Assembly: GCA_910588025.1 (NCBI GenBank)
Contig: CAJUQG010000004.1
Location: forward strand, 15,489 to 79,488
Direction of reading: 5' to 3'
Length of the DNA stretch: 64,000 nucleotides
DNA from: an uncultured Bacilli bacterium
Lineage (GTDB): Bacteria; Bacillota_I; Bacilli_A; RF39; UBA660
The position numbers were made by a program, and so were the translations under genes. Shown piece by piece: positions 16,390 through 24,951 of this stretch (its first letter is position 1; each line of letters begins with the position of its first letter). A model generated the notes under the pieces. It saw only the letters and a program-made list of their open reading frames with translations, ran no database searches and was not told the DNA's origin.

Positions 16390-18698
16390 TGCTAGAATTA
16401 AAAAATATTAAAAAAAGTTACACAACTGGAACCTTTACACAACATGCCCTAAAAGGCATAGATTTAAAATTTCGCCAAAATGAATTTGTCGCCATTTTAG
16501 GTCCAAGTGGGTCTGGAAAAACCACTTTACTAAATATTATTGGTGGTTTAGACCGTTATGATAAAGGTGATTTAATTATCAACAATCGTTCTACCAAATT
16601 ATTTAAAGACAAAGATTGGGATGCTTATCGTAATAATTGTATAGGTTTCATCTTTCAAAGTTATAATTTAATTAGCCATATTGATATTTTATCCAATGTC
16701 GAAATGGGTATGACTCTTAGTGGAATTTCTGCTAAACAAAGAAGAAAAAAAGCGCTTGAAGTATTGAAAAAAGTTGGCTTAAAAGATCATGCTCACAAAA
16801 AACCAAATCAATTATCTGGTGGACAAATGCAACGTGTTGCGATTGCAAGAGCCCTAGCCAATGATCCTGATATCATTCTAGCGGATGAACCAACGGGAGC
16901 TTTGGATTCTAAAACTAGTGTTCAAATCATGGATTTAATAGAGGAAATTGCGAAAGATAAACTAGTAATTATGGTTACTCACAATCCAGAACTGGCCCAT
17001 GAATACGCTAGCCGTGTAATTGAAATGAAAGATGGAGAGATGTTAACGGATTCTAATCCTTTAACGAAAAAAGAAGAAAATGAAAGTGAATATAAAATCA
17101 AAAAAACTTCAATGAACTTTAAAACAGCCCTTCATTTATCCTTAAATAATATTCGCACCAAAAAAGGACGAACCATTTTGACAGCTTTTGCATCTTCTAT
17201 TGGAATTATAGGTATTTCTTTAATTTTAAGTTTAAGTAATGGTTTTGATAAACAAATTGATACATTTGAAAAAAATACCTTAAGTGCTTTACCAATTATA
17301 ATTAGTAAACAAAGTATGAATTTAGATGAAGAAACTATGGCCAAAATGCAAAGTGACATGACAAGCACCGACAATACATATCCAAACATAGATTATGTCA
17401 TACCAAGCAAAACTGAAGAAGAGCAATATACTCATGAAAACAAAATAAAAGATGATTATGTAAATTACATTGAAAAAATGTCTTCTGATTATGTTTCAGG
17501 AATTAATTATGTATACATGACTGGCATTAATTTTCTTCAAAAAGTAGACAACAAAGTAAAATGGATAAATACAAATGAATTAAATATTGGCATGATGCCT
17601 CATACCTTAAGTGAAAATACACCAAGTGTAATATCAGAACGATTTGACCTTTTAGCAGGAAGAGAACCAGAAGCTAAAGATGAAATTGTTATTGAAGTAG
17701 ATAGTAAAAATCGTATTTCGAAAAAATTATTAGAAGTTTTAGGATTTACAACAGATGACCATATTTCTTTTGAAACCATCCTAAAAAGTAATGTGAAAAT
17801 TGCATATAATGATGATTACTATCAAAAAGTAGGAAACTATTTCATGCCAACTTCTGACTTAGAAAAAGTTTATGAGAATAAAAATAATATCACTTTAAAA
17901 GTAGTAGGAATTATTCGTTTAAAAGAAGAATATCCTAATATGGCTTCTCAACCAGGAATTTATTATACGTATGAATTAATGCAAGATTTATTAGAAAAAA
18001 ATTCTAAATCGCAAATAGTTGATGCGCAAAAAAAGGTAAGTTACAATATAATGACTGGTGAATTATTTGATATGAATACAGAAGAGGGAAAAACGAATAA
18101 AGAAAATATTTTGGGCTATTTAGGAAACAAATCAGTTCCTTATATGATTCAAGTATATCCAAAAGATTTTGAGTCTAAAGATTACATTTTAGATTACTTA
18201 GATGCCTACAACAACGGAAAAAGCGAAGAAGATAAAATTGCCTACATTGATCAAGCAAACTTAATGAGTTCCTTATCAAGTAATATTATGGATGCAATCA
18301 CAATCGTTTTAGTAGCATTTAGTAGTATTTCTTTAATCGTATCTTCTATAATGATTGGAATTATCATGTATATTTCTGTTTTAGAGCGTACGAAAGAAAT
18401 CGGTATTTTAAGAAGTCTAGGAGCTAGAAAAAGAGACATAGCTCGTGTCTTCAATTCAGAAACATTTATTATTGGTGTTTCCTCTGGACTAATTGGTATT
18501 TTAGTTGCCTGGTTACTATTATTTCCAACTAATGCTATCTTAAAAGAATTAACTTCTTTAGATAATGTCGCAGTGATGAATCCTATCCACGCTTTGATAT
18601 TAATAACGATAAGTGTTATCTTAACACTAATTGGTGGATGGATACCTGCTAAACTAGCAAGCAAAAAAGATCCAGTGGAAGCTTTAAGAACAGAATAA
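16389..18698 (+). CDS. MacB-like ABC transporter, ATPase fused to FtsX-type permease
   Basis: The 769-residue protein combines an N-terminal ATPase with a permease. Walker A GPSGSGKTT is at about residues 38-46, the signature LSGGQMQR near 140, and Walker B ILADEPTGALD near 160. A first membrane helix lies near 262-285, followed by a large outside domain (about 290-630). Three helices close the protein, which ends in SKKDPVEALRTE, as is typical for MacB/LolC-like permeases. Such one-gene pumps export peptides, antibiotics or lipoproteins. Control by the coupled MarR gene is likely. Confidence 0.92.
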   Translation: MLELKNIKKSYTTGTFTQHALKGIDLKFRQNEFVAILGPSGSGKTTLLNIIGGLDRYDKGDLIINNRSTKLFKDKDWDAYRNNCIGFIFQSYNLISHIDILSNVEMGMTLSGISAKQRRKKALEVLKKVGLKDHAHKKPNQLSGGQMQRVAIARALANDPDIILADEPTGALDSKTSVQIMDLIEEIAKDKLVIMVTHNPELAHEYASRVIEMKDGEMLTDSNPLTKKEENESEYKIKKTSMNFKTALHLSLNNIRTKKGRTILTAFASSIGIIGISLILSLSNGFDKQIDTFEKNTLSALPIIISKQSMNLDEETMAKMQSDMTSTDNTYPNIDYVIPSKTEEEQYTHENKIKDDYVNYIEKMSSDYVSGINYVYMTGINFLQKVDNKVKWINTNELNIGMMPHTLSENTPSVISERFDLLAGREPEAKDEIVIEVDSKNRISKKLLEVLGFTTDDHISFETILKSNVKIAYNDDYYQKVGNYFMPTSDLEKVYENKNNITLKVVGIIRLKEEYPNMASQPGIYYTYELMQDLLEKNSKSQIVDAQKKVSYNIMTGELFDMNTEEGKTNKENILGYLGNKSVPYMIQVYPKDFESKDYILDYLDAYNNGKSEEDKIAYIDQANLMSSLSSNIMDAITIVLVAFSSISLIVSSIMIGIIMYISVLERTKEIGILRSLGARKRDIARVFNSETFIIGVSSGLIGILVAWLLLFPTNAILKELTSLDNVAVMNPIHALILITISVILTLIGGWIPAKLASKKDPVEALRTE

Positions 18699-18725
18699 GC
18701 ATTTATAAAAATAAGTGCTTTTTTT
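18697..18725 (+). terminator. Terminator of the MarR-ABC operon
   Basis: AAGCATTTA (18697-18705) pairs with TAAGTGCTT (18712-18720) with one G-U pair, and a T run follows. Confidence 0.8.
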
Positions 18726-18749
18726 GACAAAATAAGTCAAAATAAATCC

Positions 18750-18778
18750 TTGATAGATAATAGAAATATCTTTATAGT
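18750..18778 (+). promoter_or_regulatory. Promoter of the candidate ncRNA
   Basis: TTGATA (18750-18755), a 17-bp spacer and TATAGT (18773-18778) precede a stretch with no ORF but with hairpins and its own terminator. Confidence 0.55.
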
Positions 18779-18784
18779 ATAACG

Positions 18785-18911
18785 TGCCAAGTGATTACTT
18801 GGTCATCCTTACGACTCTACACTTATTTATAATTGAAACTCATCCAAAAAACACAAATCTTCACAAAACTTAGTAAGGATGTTTTAAGATAGCATAATGC
18901 TATCTTTTTTT
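18785..18911 (+). ncRNA. Candidate small non-coding RNA, about 125 nt
   Basis: The stretch between its own promoter and a strong terminator holds no ORF of note. A hairpin CCAAGT-gatt-ACTTGG (18787-18802) is followed at once by ATCCTTAC (18805-18812), which pairs perfectly with GTAAGGAT (18873-18880) to close an A-rich 60-nt loop. The terminator stem comes next. PadR, downstream, has its own promoter after this terminator, so the element is not simply its leader. It does not match 6S, SRP, tmRNA or RNase P by size or landmarks I know. The RNA call is inference from architecture. Confidence 0.5.
18886..18911 (+). terminator. Terminator of the candidate ncRNA
   Basis: AAGATAGCAT (18886-18895) and ATGCTATCTT (18897-18906) form a strong palindromic stem that runs into seven T. 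Confidence 0.8.
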
Positions 18912-18929
18912 ACATATAATGTTTAGTAC

Positions 18930-18958
18930 TTGACAATACATAGTAGTTGTACTATGAT
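18930..18958 (+). promoter_or_regulatory. padR promoter with 7-bp palindromic operator
   Basis: TTGACA (18930-18935), a 17-bp spacer and TATGAT (18953-18958) form the promoter. A perfect inverted repeat CATAGTA-gttg-TACTATG (18939-18956) covers the spacer and most of the -10 box. This fits autorepression by the PadR protein encoded next. Confidence 0.7.
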
Positions 18959-18979
18959 CATTTTAGAAAGGGGCGGGAT

Positions 18980-19300
18980 ATGAATACCCAATTTAAAAAA
19001 GGCGTTTTAGAATTATTAGTCCTTGTCATTGTAGAAAAACAAGACCGGTATGGGTATGAACTTGTGGAAGCAGTAAGTAACATTGTTGATGTCAATGAAG
19101 GTACGATTTATCCAATTTTAAAACGTCTAACCAATGAAGGATATTTTGAAACATATTTAGAAGAATCCAAAGAAGGTCCAGTAAGAAAATACTATCATAT
19201 AACCGTCGGTGGAAAAGAACATGAAAAAAAACTATTAAAAGAATGGCTGACATTTTCAAATAGTGTAAATGATTTTATTAAAAGGAGTGAAGAAAAGTGA
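18980..19300 (+). CDS. PadR-family transcriptional regulator
   Basis: The 106-residue short PadR protein starts MNTQFKKGVLELLVL after a strong GAAAGGGGCGGG ribosome binding region. The winged helix contains RYGYELVEAV, VNEGTIYPILKRL (recognition helix, about 42-54) and RKYYHITVGG (wing). The stop overlaps the GTG start of the HAAS-domain gene (GTGA), a pairing found widely in Firmicutes. It probably represses its own operon through the palindrome in its promoter. The inducer is unknown. Confidence 0.92.
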   Translation: MNTQFKKGVLELLVLVIVEKQDRYGYELVEAVSNIVDVNEGTIYPILKRLTNEGYFETYLEESKEGPVRKYYHITVGGKEHEKKLLKEWLTFSNSVNDFIKRSEEK

Positions 19301-20766
19301 CCAAAGAAGAATTTGCCAAAAAATTGCGCGAGCGATTAGATTTATTAGAAGAAAAAGAAATTGATGATATCATCGAAGAATATTTAGGTTACATCGAAGA
19401 AAAAATCGGAAATGGTGCAACTGAAGAAGAAGCGATTAAAGATTTTGGAGATATTGATGAATTAGCGCGTGAATTATTAAAAGCCTATAAAATTAATGTC
19501 AAACATCAACCCAAAGAAAAAAATATTTTAAGTACAATTGCTGATACGTTTATTTTATGGATGGATCGTTTTGTAAAAGTATTTTCAAACAAAAGTAGTA
19601 GTGAAGTGTTAAAGCTAATCATTGAAATGGGCATCATTTTATTAATAATATCACTTTGTAAAATACCATTTTATATCTTGGAAGAAATAGGTTATGATAT
19701 GTTTAACATTTTTCAAAGTCAATTTGCTAGAGGACTATTTAAAATATGGAAATTTTTATTAGAATTAATTTATTTAGTTTCGGCTGTCGTTCTATTTGCC
19801 AAAATATTTGAAAAACGATATCTAAATCATGAAGTAGAAAAAACATTACCATTGCCTAAAAAAAGAAAAGAAACCATCGAAAAAGAAACAAAGATAGAGA
19901 AAGTAATTACTGAGAAAACTCCCAAAAATGGACTGATTGATTTATTATCTTCTTTATGTATATGGTTTATCAAATTTATTGCTTTTTGGATTTTATTTGG
20001 AATTGGTTGCTATATACTTGGTTTAGCAATTTGTGTAGGAATATGTGTTTATTTTTTAATACGTGGTGTAGTTTTCTATGGAATCTATCTTGCCATTTTC
20101 ATGCTACTAGTTTTAGGAATTCTTGCCTTTATTGTTTTATTTAACTTTATTGCAAATAAAAAAAATAATTTAAATTTTCTATTAATTGCCTTTTTATCTA
20201 GCTTTATTATCTTAGGAATTAGCTTTAGTGCTGCTTCTTTAGAAATAACAGAATTTGAGTGGATAAATGAAACACCAGACTCATATCAAAAAGAAACTAT
20301 AACCGAACTAATTCCTATGAAAGATGATTATTACATTGATCATTTTGTAAATTTTGTAGTCGATGAATCGTTAGAAAAAGAAATAAAATTTGAATATATT
20401 TATTTTCCAGAACATTATAAAATAAAACCAAATATTAAAATAAGTAATAATAGTATTTATGTTAATTATAGTTTTATGAATCATAGCTGGAATGTTAGAA
20501 TTTTAGAAGATATCATTGACAATTTAAAAAATCATAAATTATATAATTATGATTTATCTCCTCGAATTACAGTTTATACAAGTAGTGCTAACATAGAGCG
20601 TTTAAAAGAAAATCGCCGTCTATCATATGATCAAAAAAAATATCAAAACAATCGTTATCGCTTCTGTCAGGAAATTATCTATGAGGAAGAAAAAGATTCT
20701 GAACTTTATCACTACTGCCATAAATTCTTAGAATTACCAGAAGAAGCATTAGAAGATCTAGATTAG
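19297..20766 (+). CDS. HAAS (DUF1700) domain membrane protein
   Basis: The 489-residue protein begins with a HAAS signalling domain (about 1-65; LEEKEIDDIIEEYLGYIEEKI and EEEAIKDFGDIDELAREL). This domain is typically encoded next to PadR regulators. About seven hydrophobic segments lie between residues 105 and 315. A C-terminal soluble domain (about 325-489) is probably outside, perhaps with adhesin-like beta structure. The GTG start at 19297 is coupled to the padR stop. It likely senses or responds to an envelope state together with PadR, but no function has been fixed for this longer form. Confidence 0.8.
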   Translation: MTKEEFAKKLRERLDLLEEKEIDDIIEEYLGYIEEKIGNGATEEEAIKDFGDIDELARELLKAYKINVKHQPKEKNILSTIADTFILWMDRFVKVFSNKSSSEVLKLIIEMGIILLIISLCKIPFYILEEIGYDMFNIFQSQFARGLFKIWKFLLELIYLVSAVVLFAKIFEKRYLNHEVEKTLPLPKKRKETIEKETKIEKVITEKTPKNGLIDLLSSLCIWFIKFIAFWILFGIGCYILGLAICVGICVYFLIRGVVFYGIYLAIFMLLVLGILAFIVLFNFIANKKNNLNFLLIAFLSSFIILGISFSAASLEITEFEWINETPDSYQKETITELIPMKDDYYIDHFVNFVVDESLEKEIKFEYIYFPEHYKIKPNIKISNNSIYVNYSFMNHSWNVRILEDIIDNLKNHKLYNYDLSPRITVYTSSANIERLKENRRLSYDQKKYQNNRYRFCQEIIYEEEKDSELYHYCHKFLELPEEALEDLD

Positions 20767-20776
20767 ATCTTTTTTT
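20753..20776 (+). terminator. Terminator of the PadR-HAAS operon
   Basis: AGATCTA (20754-20760) and TAGATCT (20764-20770) form a stem over the stop codon, followed by a T run. Confidence 0.75.
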
Positions 20777-20827
20777 GTGACGATATAATTGCAGATTTGT
20801 GGTAAAATAAAATAGAGGGTAAAAAAT

Positions 20828-21757
20828 ATGGATGAAAAAATTAGTATGATAGAACGATATGGTGAGGTTTTAACAAGCAAAACATATCTCACCGATCCTG
20901 CAATCGCAAGAGAAGAAGAAATCAAACAATGTATTTTAACACTGTTAACACCAGAAAAAAGTGCGTTATTAGTTGGTAAACCTGGTATAGGTAAAACCGC
21001 TATTGTAGAAGGTCTTGCGTATCGGATTCAAAATGACTTAGTTCCCGTTGCCCTAAAAGGATGGGAAATTGTCAAAATCAATATTACAAGTTTACTTGGT
21101 ACAACCATCAGTGAAGGACAAAAAGAAAACCGTATTGACTTATTAGTAAAAGAATTAAATACGAAAGAAAAAACGATTCTATTCATTGATGAAACTCATG
21201 TATTAGTCAATAAAAACACAAGTGAAAATGGGGGAATTGATTTTGCCAATATGTTAAAAGCTGGCTTAGACCGTGGAACTATTAAAATGATTGGTGCTAC
21301 CACGACAGAAGAATATGAAACATATATTTTACGAGACCGTGCCTTCTTAAGAAGATTTCAAAAAATTGATGTCTTAGAAAGTAATAAAGAAAATACCGTA
21401 AAAATATTAATGGGTACTACCCCTAAACTTGAAAAGCAAATTGGCGTAAAACTTGATTATACAGATTTTATTAAAGAAAAAATTATGGCTTTTATAGTAG
21501 AAATGACAGATGAATATAAAAGAGTATATGAAGTTGCTAGTAGATACCCTGATATTTGTTTAACAATTCTTGCTAACGCTTTTACTTATGCTGTTTATGA
21601 AAACTCAGAAGTTTGTAAAATAAAACACATTTATAAGGCTATATGTAATGCTAGAAATGTTTATGAAGATGTAAAGAAAAAAGAAATAGAACGCTTTAAA
21701 ATTGAATTTGCTGATTTAATTGTTGAAGAAAATGTAAATTTAGAAGAAATAGAATAG
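20828..21757 (+). CDS. Free-standing AAA+ ATPase resembling the first ATPase ring of ClpB/ClpC
   Basis: The 309-residue protein is a single AAA+ module. Walker A GKPGIGKT is at residues 50-57, Walker B ILFIDETH has Asp121 and Glu122, and the sensor segment reads IGATTTEEY. An arginine-rich segment RDRAFLRRFQ follows. These match the first ATPase domain of Hsp100/Clp unfoldases. The N-terminal substrate domain, the middle domain and the whole second ATPase domain are absent. A GAGGG ribosome binding site and an extended -10 (TGGTAAAAT) precede it. The next gene follows after 13 nt. Whether it forms a ring or unfolds anything is unknown. Confidence 0.75.
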   Translation: MDEKISMIERYGEVLTSKTYLTDPAIAREEEIKQCILTLLTPEKSALLVGKPGIGKTAIVEGLAYRIQNDLVPVALKGWEIVKINITSLLGTTISEGQKENRIDLLVKELNTKEKTILFIDETHVLVNKNTSENGGIDFANMLKAGLDRGTIKMIGATTTEEYETYILRDRAFLRRFQKIDVLESNKENTVKILMGTTPKLEKQIGVKLDYTDFIKEKIMAFIVEMTDEYKRVYEVASRYPDICLTILANAFTYAVYENSEVCKIKHIYKAICNARNVYEDVKKKEIERFKIEFADLIVEENVNLEEIE

Positions 21758-21770
21758 AGAGAGGTTTTTT

Positions 21771-22856
21771 ATGGAAAGAAAAATTAAATTATTTCAAATA
21801 GGCTGTGGAAAGATGAGCAAATTTATTTTGCGTTATGCCATCGAGAAAAATTGTGAAATAGTGGGAGCTGTCGATTGTAATCCAAAAATGATTGGTAAAA
21901 ATTTAAATGCAATCGAAGAAAATATCAATACAAAAATTACTATTGAAGATAATGATAACTTAGAAGAATTGTTATTACAAAGTAAACCTGATATTGCTAT
22001 TATAACTACCATGAGTACTTTAAATGATATTGCAAATACATTACGAATTTGTGCTAAATGTGGAATCAATACCATAACAACCTGTGAAGAAGCTTTTTTT
22101 AGTGAAAATTCAAATCCAACTCTTCATGAAGAAATTAACCGATTAGCAAAAGCTACCAATTGTACGATTACTGGTGCTGGCTATCAAGATATTTTTTGGG
22201 GAAGCTTAATTTCTTCGATTGCTGCTTCTACTCATAAAATTACAAAAATCAAAGGAAGTTCCAGTTATAATGTGGAAGACTATGGGATTGCTCTTGCCGA
22301 TGCTCATGGTGCTGGATTCACAAAAGAAAAATTTGAAAAAGAAATTGCTTCATTAGATAACATTTCTTCCAAAGAACGTGAACAGTTAATTCAAAAACGA
22401 GAATTTATGGCTAGTTATATGTGGAATGTAGTAGGATGGCTTGCCGACAAATTAGGATTAACAATTATTGATATGGACCAAAAATGTCTTCCTATTCTGG
22501 CAACCGATGATTTGGAATCTAATACACTAAATATGACAGTTCCTAAAGGTATGGTAAGAGGAATGAGTGCAGTTGTACTTGCTCACACCAAAGAAAATAT
22601 TGAAATTGAAGCAGAGTGTATCGGAAAAATTTATACTGATGAAGAATGTGATAAAAATGAATGGACCATTTTGGGGGAACCAGATACGACAATTGTAGTA
22701 AATCGTCCAGCAACTTCTGAGCTAACTTGTGCTGATATTGTAAACCGTATTCCAGATGTCATAAATGCACCAAGTGGTTTTATTCCCACTAGTCGTTTCA
22801 AAGAACCAGAATACCGCTCTCAAAATTTAAATGATTATGTCGAAAAAGAACAATAA
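21771..22856 (+). CDS. Dihydrodipicolinate-reductase-like oxidoreductase, related to 2,4-diaminopentanoate dehydrogenase
   Basis: The 361-residue protein has an N-terminal Rossmann fold (IKLFQIGCGKMSKFIL) and IITTMSTL at the end of the nucleotide-binding half. The central GAGYQDIFWGSL and ADAHGAGF motifs fit the Ord/DapB-like group. Ord oxidises 2,4-diaminopentanoate in anaerobic ornithine fermentation. The other ornithine-pathway genes (aminomutase, thiolase) are not here, so the true substrate is uncertain. GAGAGAGG stands before ATG 21771. It follows the AAA+ gene by 13 nt and ends in a strong terminator. Confidence 0.7.
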   Translation: MERKIKLFQIGCGKMSKFILRYAIEKNCEIVGAVDCNPKMIGKNLNAIEENINTKITIEDNDNLEELLLQSKPDIAIITTMSTLNDIANTLRICAKCGINTITTCEEAFFSENSNPTLHEEINRLAKATNCTITGAGYQDIFWGSLISSIAASTHKITKIKGSSSYNVEDYGIALADAHGAGFTKEKFEKEIASLDNISSKEREQLIQKREFMASYMWNVVGWLADKLGLTIIDMDQKCLPILATDDLESNTLNMTVPKGMVRGMSAVVLAHTKENIEIEAECIGKIYTDEECDKNEWTILGEPDTTIVVNRPATSELTCADIVNRIPDVINAPSGFIPTSRFKEPEYRSQNLNDYVEKEQ

Positions 22857-22873
22857 ATTCGTTGTTCTTTTTT
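22843..22873 (+). terminator. Terminator after the oxidoreductase gene
   Basis: AAAAAGAACAA (22843-22853) pairs perfectly with TTGTTCTTTTT (22862-22872) around an 8-nt loop that includes the stop codon. Confidence 0.85.
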
Positions 22874-22910
22874 GTTATTTGCTTTACAATATAATAGTAA
22901 GGTGAGTAGA

Positions 22911-24317
22911 ATGAATAATAAAAAGAAAATAATATTGTTATTTCTACCGATTATTGTTATCGTGTGTCTTTCTTTGTTGTTTCGTGAAGACTTTCATCTA
23001 AAATATTTCAAAAATCAATTAGAAATTGAAGTAGGAACTCCATTTTTATTAAAAGATTTTGAAGTATGTTATGGCAATTATTTTCGTTGCCAGCAAGCAA
23101 CATTCAAGATGATAAGTGAAGAAATAGATACGACAAAATTAGGAAGTTATCAAGTGAAATATAAATTATCATATGAGAATCAAGAAAAAGAAATTAGTCA
23201 AGAAATTGACATTGTAGATCATACGCCACCTCTTTTGGAGATCAATTCAGATGACTTAATGATTTGTCAAAATGGTAAAATTTTAAATGTTGAAACGAAA
23301 GCGACAGATAATTTAGATGGCGATATTACAAATCAAATCTCTTATCATGTGGAACAAAATGAAATCGTGTTTGAAGTTTTAGATAGAGCAGGAAATAAAA
23401 CCGAGAAACGAATATTGGCAAAACCAGATAATGTCTTTCCCGAAATAAAGTTAAAAGGCGAAAAATTTATTAATATCAAACAAAATACTGAATATCAAGA
23501 ACTAGGAGCTACCGCGATAGATAATTGCGACGGAGATCTTACAGAAAATATTATCATCACGGGGGAAGTTAATACAAAAGTGCTAGGAGAGTACCACATC
23601 ACTTATCAAGTGCAAGATAGTAACGGTAATAATAGCAAAACAGAACGAATTATTAATGTTCAAGAAGAAAATAAATATGTTGGGCCAACTGGCAAAAACA
23701 TTTACTTAACTTTTGATGATGGACCAGGACCCTATACTGGAGATTTGCTAGATATTTTACAAAAATACCATGTAAAAGCCACTTTTTTTGTTACCAATCA
23801 AGGATTAACAAAAGGTTATGACCATTTTATCAAAAGAGCATATGAAGAAGGACATACCATCGGCTTACATACTTCTAATCATGATTACAAAACAATTTAT
23901 CAAAGTGAAGAAGCCTATTTTAAAGATTTATTCGAGATTCAAAAGAAAGTAAAAGACATCACAGGATATGAATCAAAAATAATACGTTTTCCAGGAGGAA
24001 GTTCTAATACAATTAGTAAATTTAATCCAGGAATTATGTCACGTTTAGCCAAAGAAGTAGAACAAAAAGGATTTCGTTACTTTGATTGGAATTTGGATAG
24101 TGATGATGCAGGAAGAGCTAAAAATATGTCTATGGTATCTGCAAATGTAATAAAAGGGCTTGGCAGTGGAACTCATTATGTCGTTTTACAACATGATATA
24201 AAAAAATATAGTGTCGAAGCGGTAGAAGCAATAATACAATACGGACTATCCCATGGCTTTCAATTTCGCGCTTTAACAATGGATTCTCCAAGTACTCATC
24301 ATCGTATTAACAATTAA
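22911..24317 (+). CDS. Cell-surface polysaccharide deacetylase with two Ig-like domains
   Basis: The 468-residue protein has an N-terminal membrane anchor (about 5-23) and two DUF5011-type Ig-like domains. These are marked by TPPLLEI/NLDGDIT and FPEIKLKG/NCDGDLT (about 100-255). A NodB-type catalytic domain follows: LTFDDGPG with Asp269 and Asp270, HTIGLHTSNHD as metal motif, and RFPGGSSN. It probably removes acetyl groups from peptidoglycan or another glycan outside the cell. ATG 22911 follows AAGGTGAG and a TATAAT; the upstream frame is leader. It stands alone between two terminators. Confidence 0.88.
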   Translation: MNNKKKIILLFLPIIVIVCLSLLFREDFHLKYFKNQLEIEVGTPFLLKDFEVCYGNYFRCQQATFKMISEEIDTTKLGSYQVKYKLSYENQEKEISQEIDIVDHTPPLLEINSDDLMICQNGKILNVETKATDNLDGDITNQISYHVEQNEIVFEVLDRAGNKTEKRILAKPDNVFPEIKLKGEKFINIKQNTEYQELGATAIDNCDGDLTENIIITGEVNTKVLGEYHITYQVQDSNGNNSKTERIINVQEENKYVGPTGKNIYLTFDDGPGPYTGDLLDILQKYHVKATFFVTNQGLTKGYDHFIKRAYEEGHTIGLHTSNHDYKTIYQSEEAYFKDLFEIQKKVKDITGYESKIIRFPGGSSNTISKFNPGIMSRLAKEVEQKGFRYFDWNLDSDDAGRAKNMSMVSANVIKGLGSGTHYVVLQHDIKKYSVEAVEAIIQYGLSHGFQFRALTMDSPSTHHRINN

Positions 24318-24347
24318 AAAAAATCTCTGTGTTGTGAGACTTTTTTT
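24316..24347. terminator. Bidirectional terminator
   Basis: An A-run plus TCTC (24316-24327) pairs imperfectly with GAGA plus a T-run (24336-24347) between two convergent genes, serving either strand. Confidence 0.65.
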
Positions 24348-24549
24348 ATTTATTAATAGCTTTTAAAATTAGAATAAGGGAAACCGCAAGCAAAATAGCA
24401 CCAACAAAAAGATAAATTGTAGCTTCACTAAAATATTGGGCCAAGAAAGAATAAATAACATCCCAAGTATCTCCTAAAAGTTCTTTTACAGTATTCACAA
24501 GATCTTGAAATATGGAATGAAGTTCGTTGCCAAAAAATGTAAGGAACAT
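24346..24549 (-). CDS. Small membrane protein, 67 residues
   Basis: The short protein has an amphipathic N-terminal half with a long C-terminal membrane helix (about 43-64; IYLFVGAILLAVSLILILKA). GGTGAA stands just before the ATG and a TATAAT lies upstream (complement of 24573-24578). Function is unknown. Its size and amphipathic part would fit a small regulatory or phage-holin-like protein, but nothing around it supports either. Confidence 0.55.
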   Translation of the reverse strand: MFLTFFGNELHSIFQDLVNTVKELLGDTWDVIYSFLAQYFSEATIYLFVGAILLAVSLILILKAINK

Positions 24550-24586
24550 TTCACCACTTCCCTTTCAAAATAATTATAAGATACTC

Positions 24587-24615
24587 TTGCAATTTAATCA
24601 ATTATTTGTTAAGAT
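24587..24615 (+). promoter_or_regulatory. Promoter of tRNA-His
   Basis: TTGCAA (24587-24592), a 17-bp spacer and TAAGAT (24610-24615) lie 11 nt before the tRNA. Confidence 0.55.
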
Positions 24616-24626
24616 AACCATGTTAT

Positions 24627-24703
24627 GGCGGAATTGGTGAAGTGGTTAACACGGCAGATTGTGGCTCTGTTATGCGTGGGTTCGATTCCCACATTTCGCC
24701 CCA
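24627..24703 (+). tRNA. tRNA-His (GTG)
   Basis: The anticodon loop carries GTG. The acceptor stem pairs 24628-24634 with 24693-24699. The extra 5' G (24627, G-1) faces C73 (24700), the hallmark of tRNA-His. CCA is encoded at 24701-24703. Confidence 0.95.
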
Positions 24704-24742
24704 TATTGAATTTTACACACATCTTTGTGTGAAAGCTAAAGT

Positions 24743-24779
24743 AAAAGTTCGTGATATTTGATATTATGAACTTTTTTTT
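24743..24779 (+). terminator. Terminator of tRNA-His
   Basis: AAAAGTTC (24743-24750) pairs with GAACTTTT (24768-24775), with an inner ATAT/ATAT helix, and then a T run. Confidence 0.75.
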
Positions 24780-24824
24780 CCTTACCAGAGGTAATAAATT
24801 GAAAAAACATTCCATTATTTTATA

Positions 24825-24892
24825 AACAGAATATAAAAAAACAAAATAGATAAGAGTCTACAAAAAAGTATTTTAATGATTTATATTCTGTT
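24825..24892. repeat. 68-bp imperfect palindrome with 13-bp perfect arms
   Basis: AACAGAATATAAA (24825-24837) and its exact complement TTTATATTCTGTT (24880-24892) enclose a symmetric 5-nt internal loop. A second short helix AAAATA/TATTTT (24843-24848, 24869-24874) lies inside. It occupies the non-coding stretch between the tRNA-His terminator and the small ORF ahead of the AIPR gene. It could be a protein-binding site, a folded RNA or the trace of a small mobile element. Confidence 0.65.
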
Positions 24893-24951
24893 CCTGTATA
24901 TATTTTTTCTAATGAAGGAATAAAGCATAAAAAAATAGAAAGGAACAATTT

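Noticed and set aside
24609..24815. 68-residue minus-strand ORF
   Set aside because: It overlaps tRNA-His and its terminator on the opposite strand.
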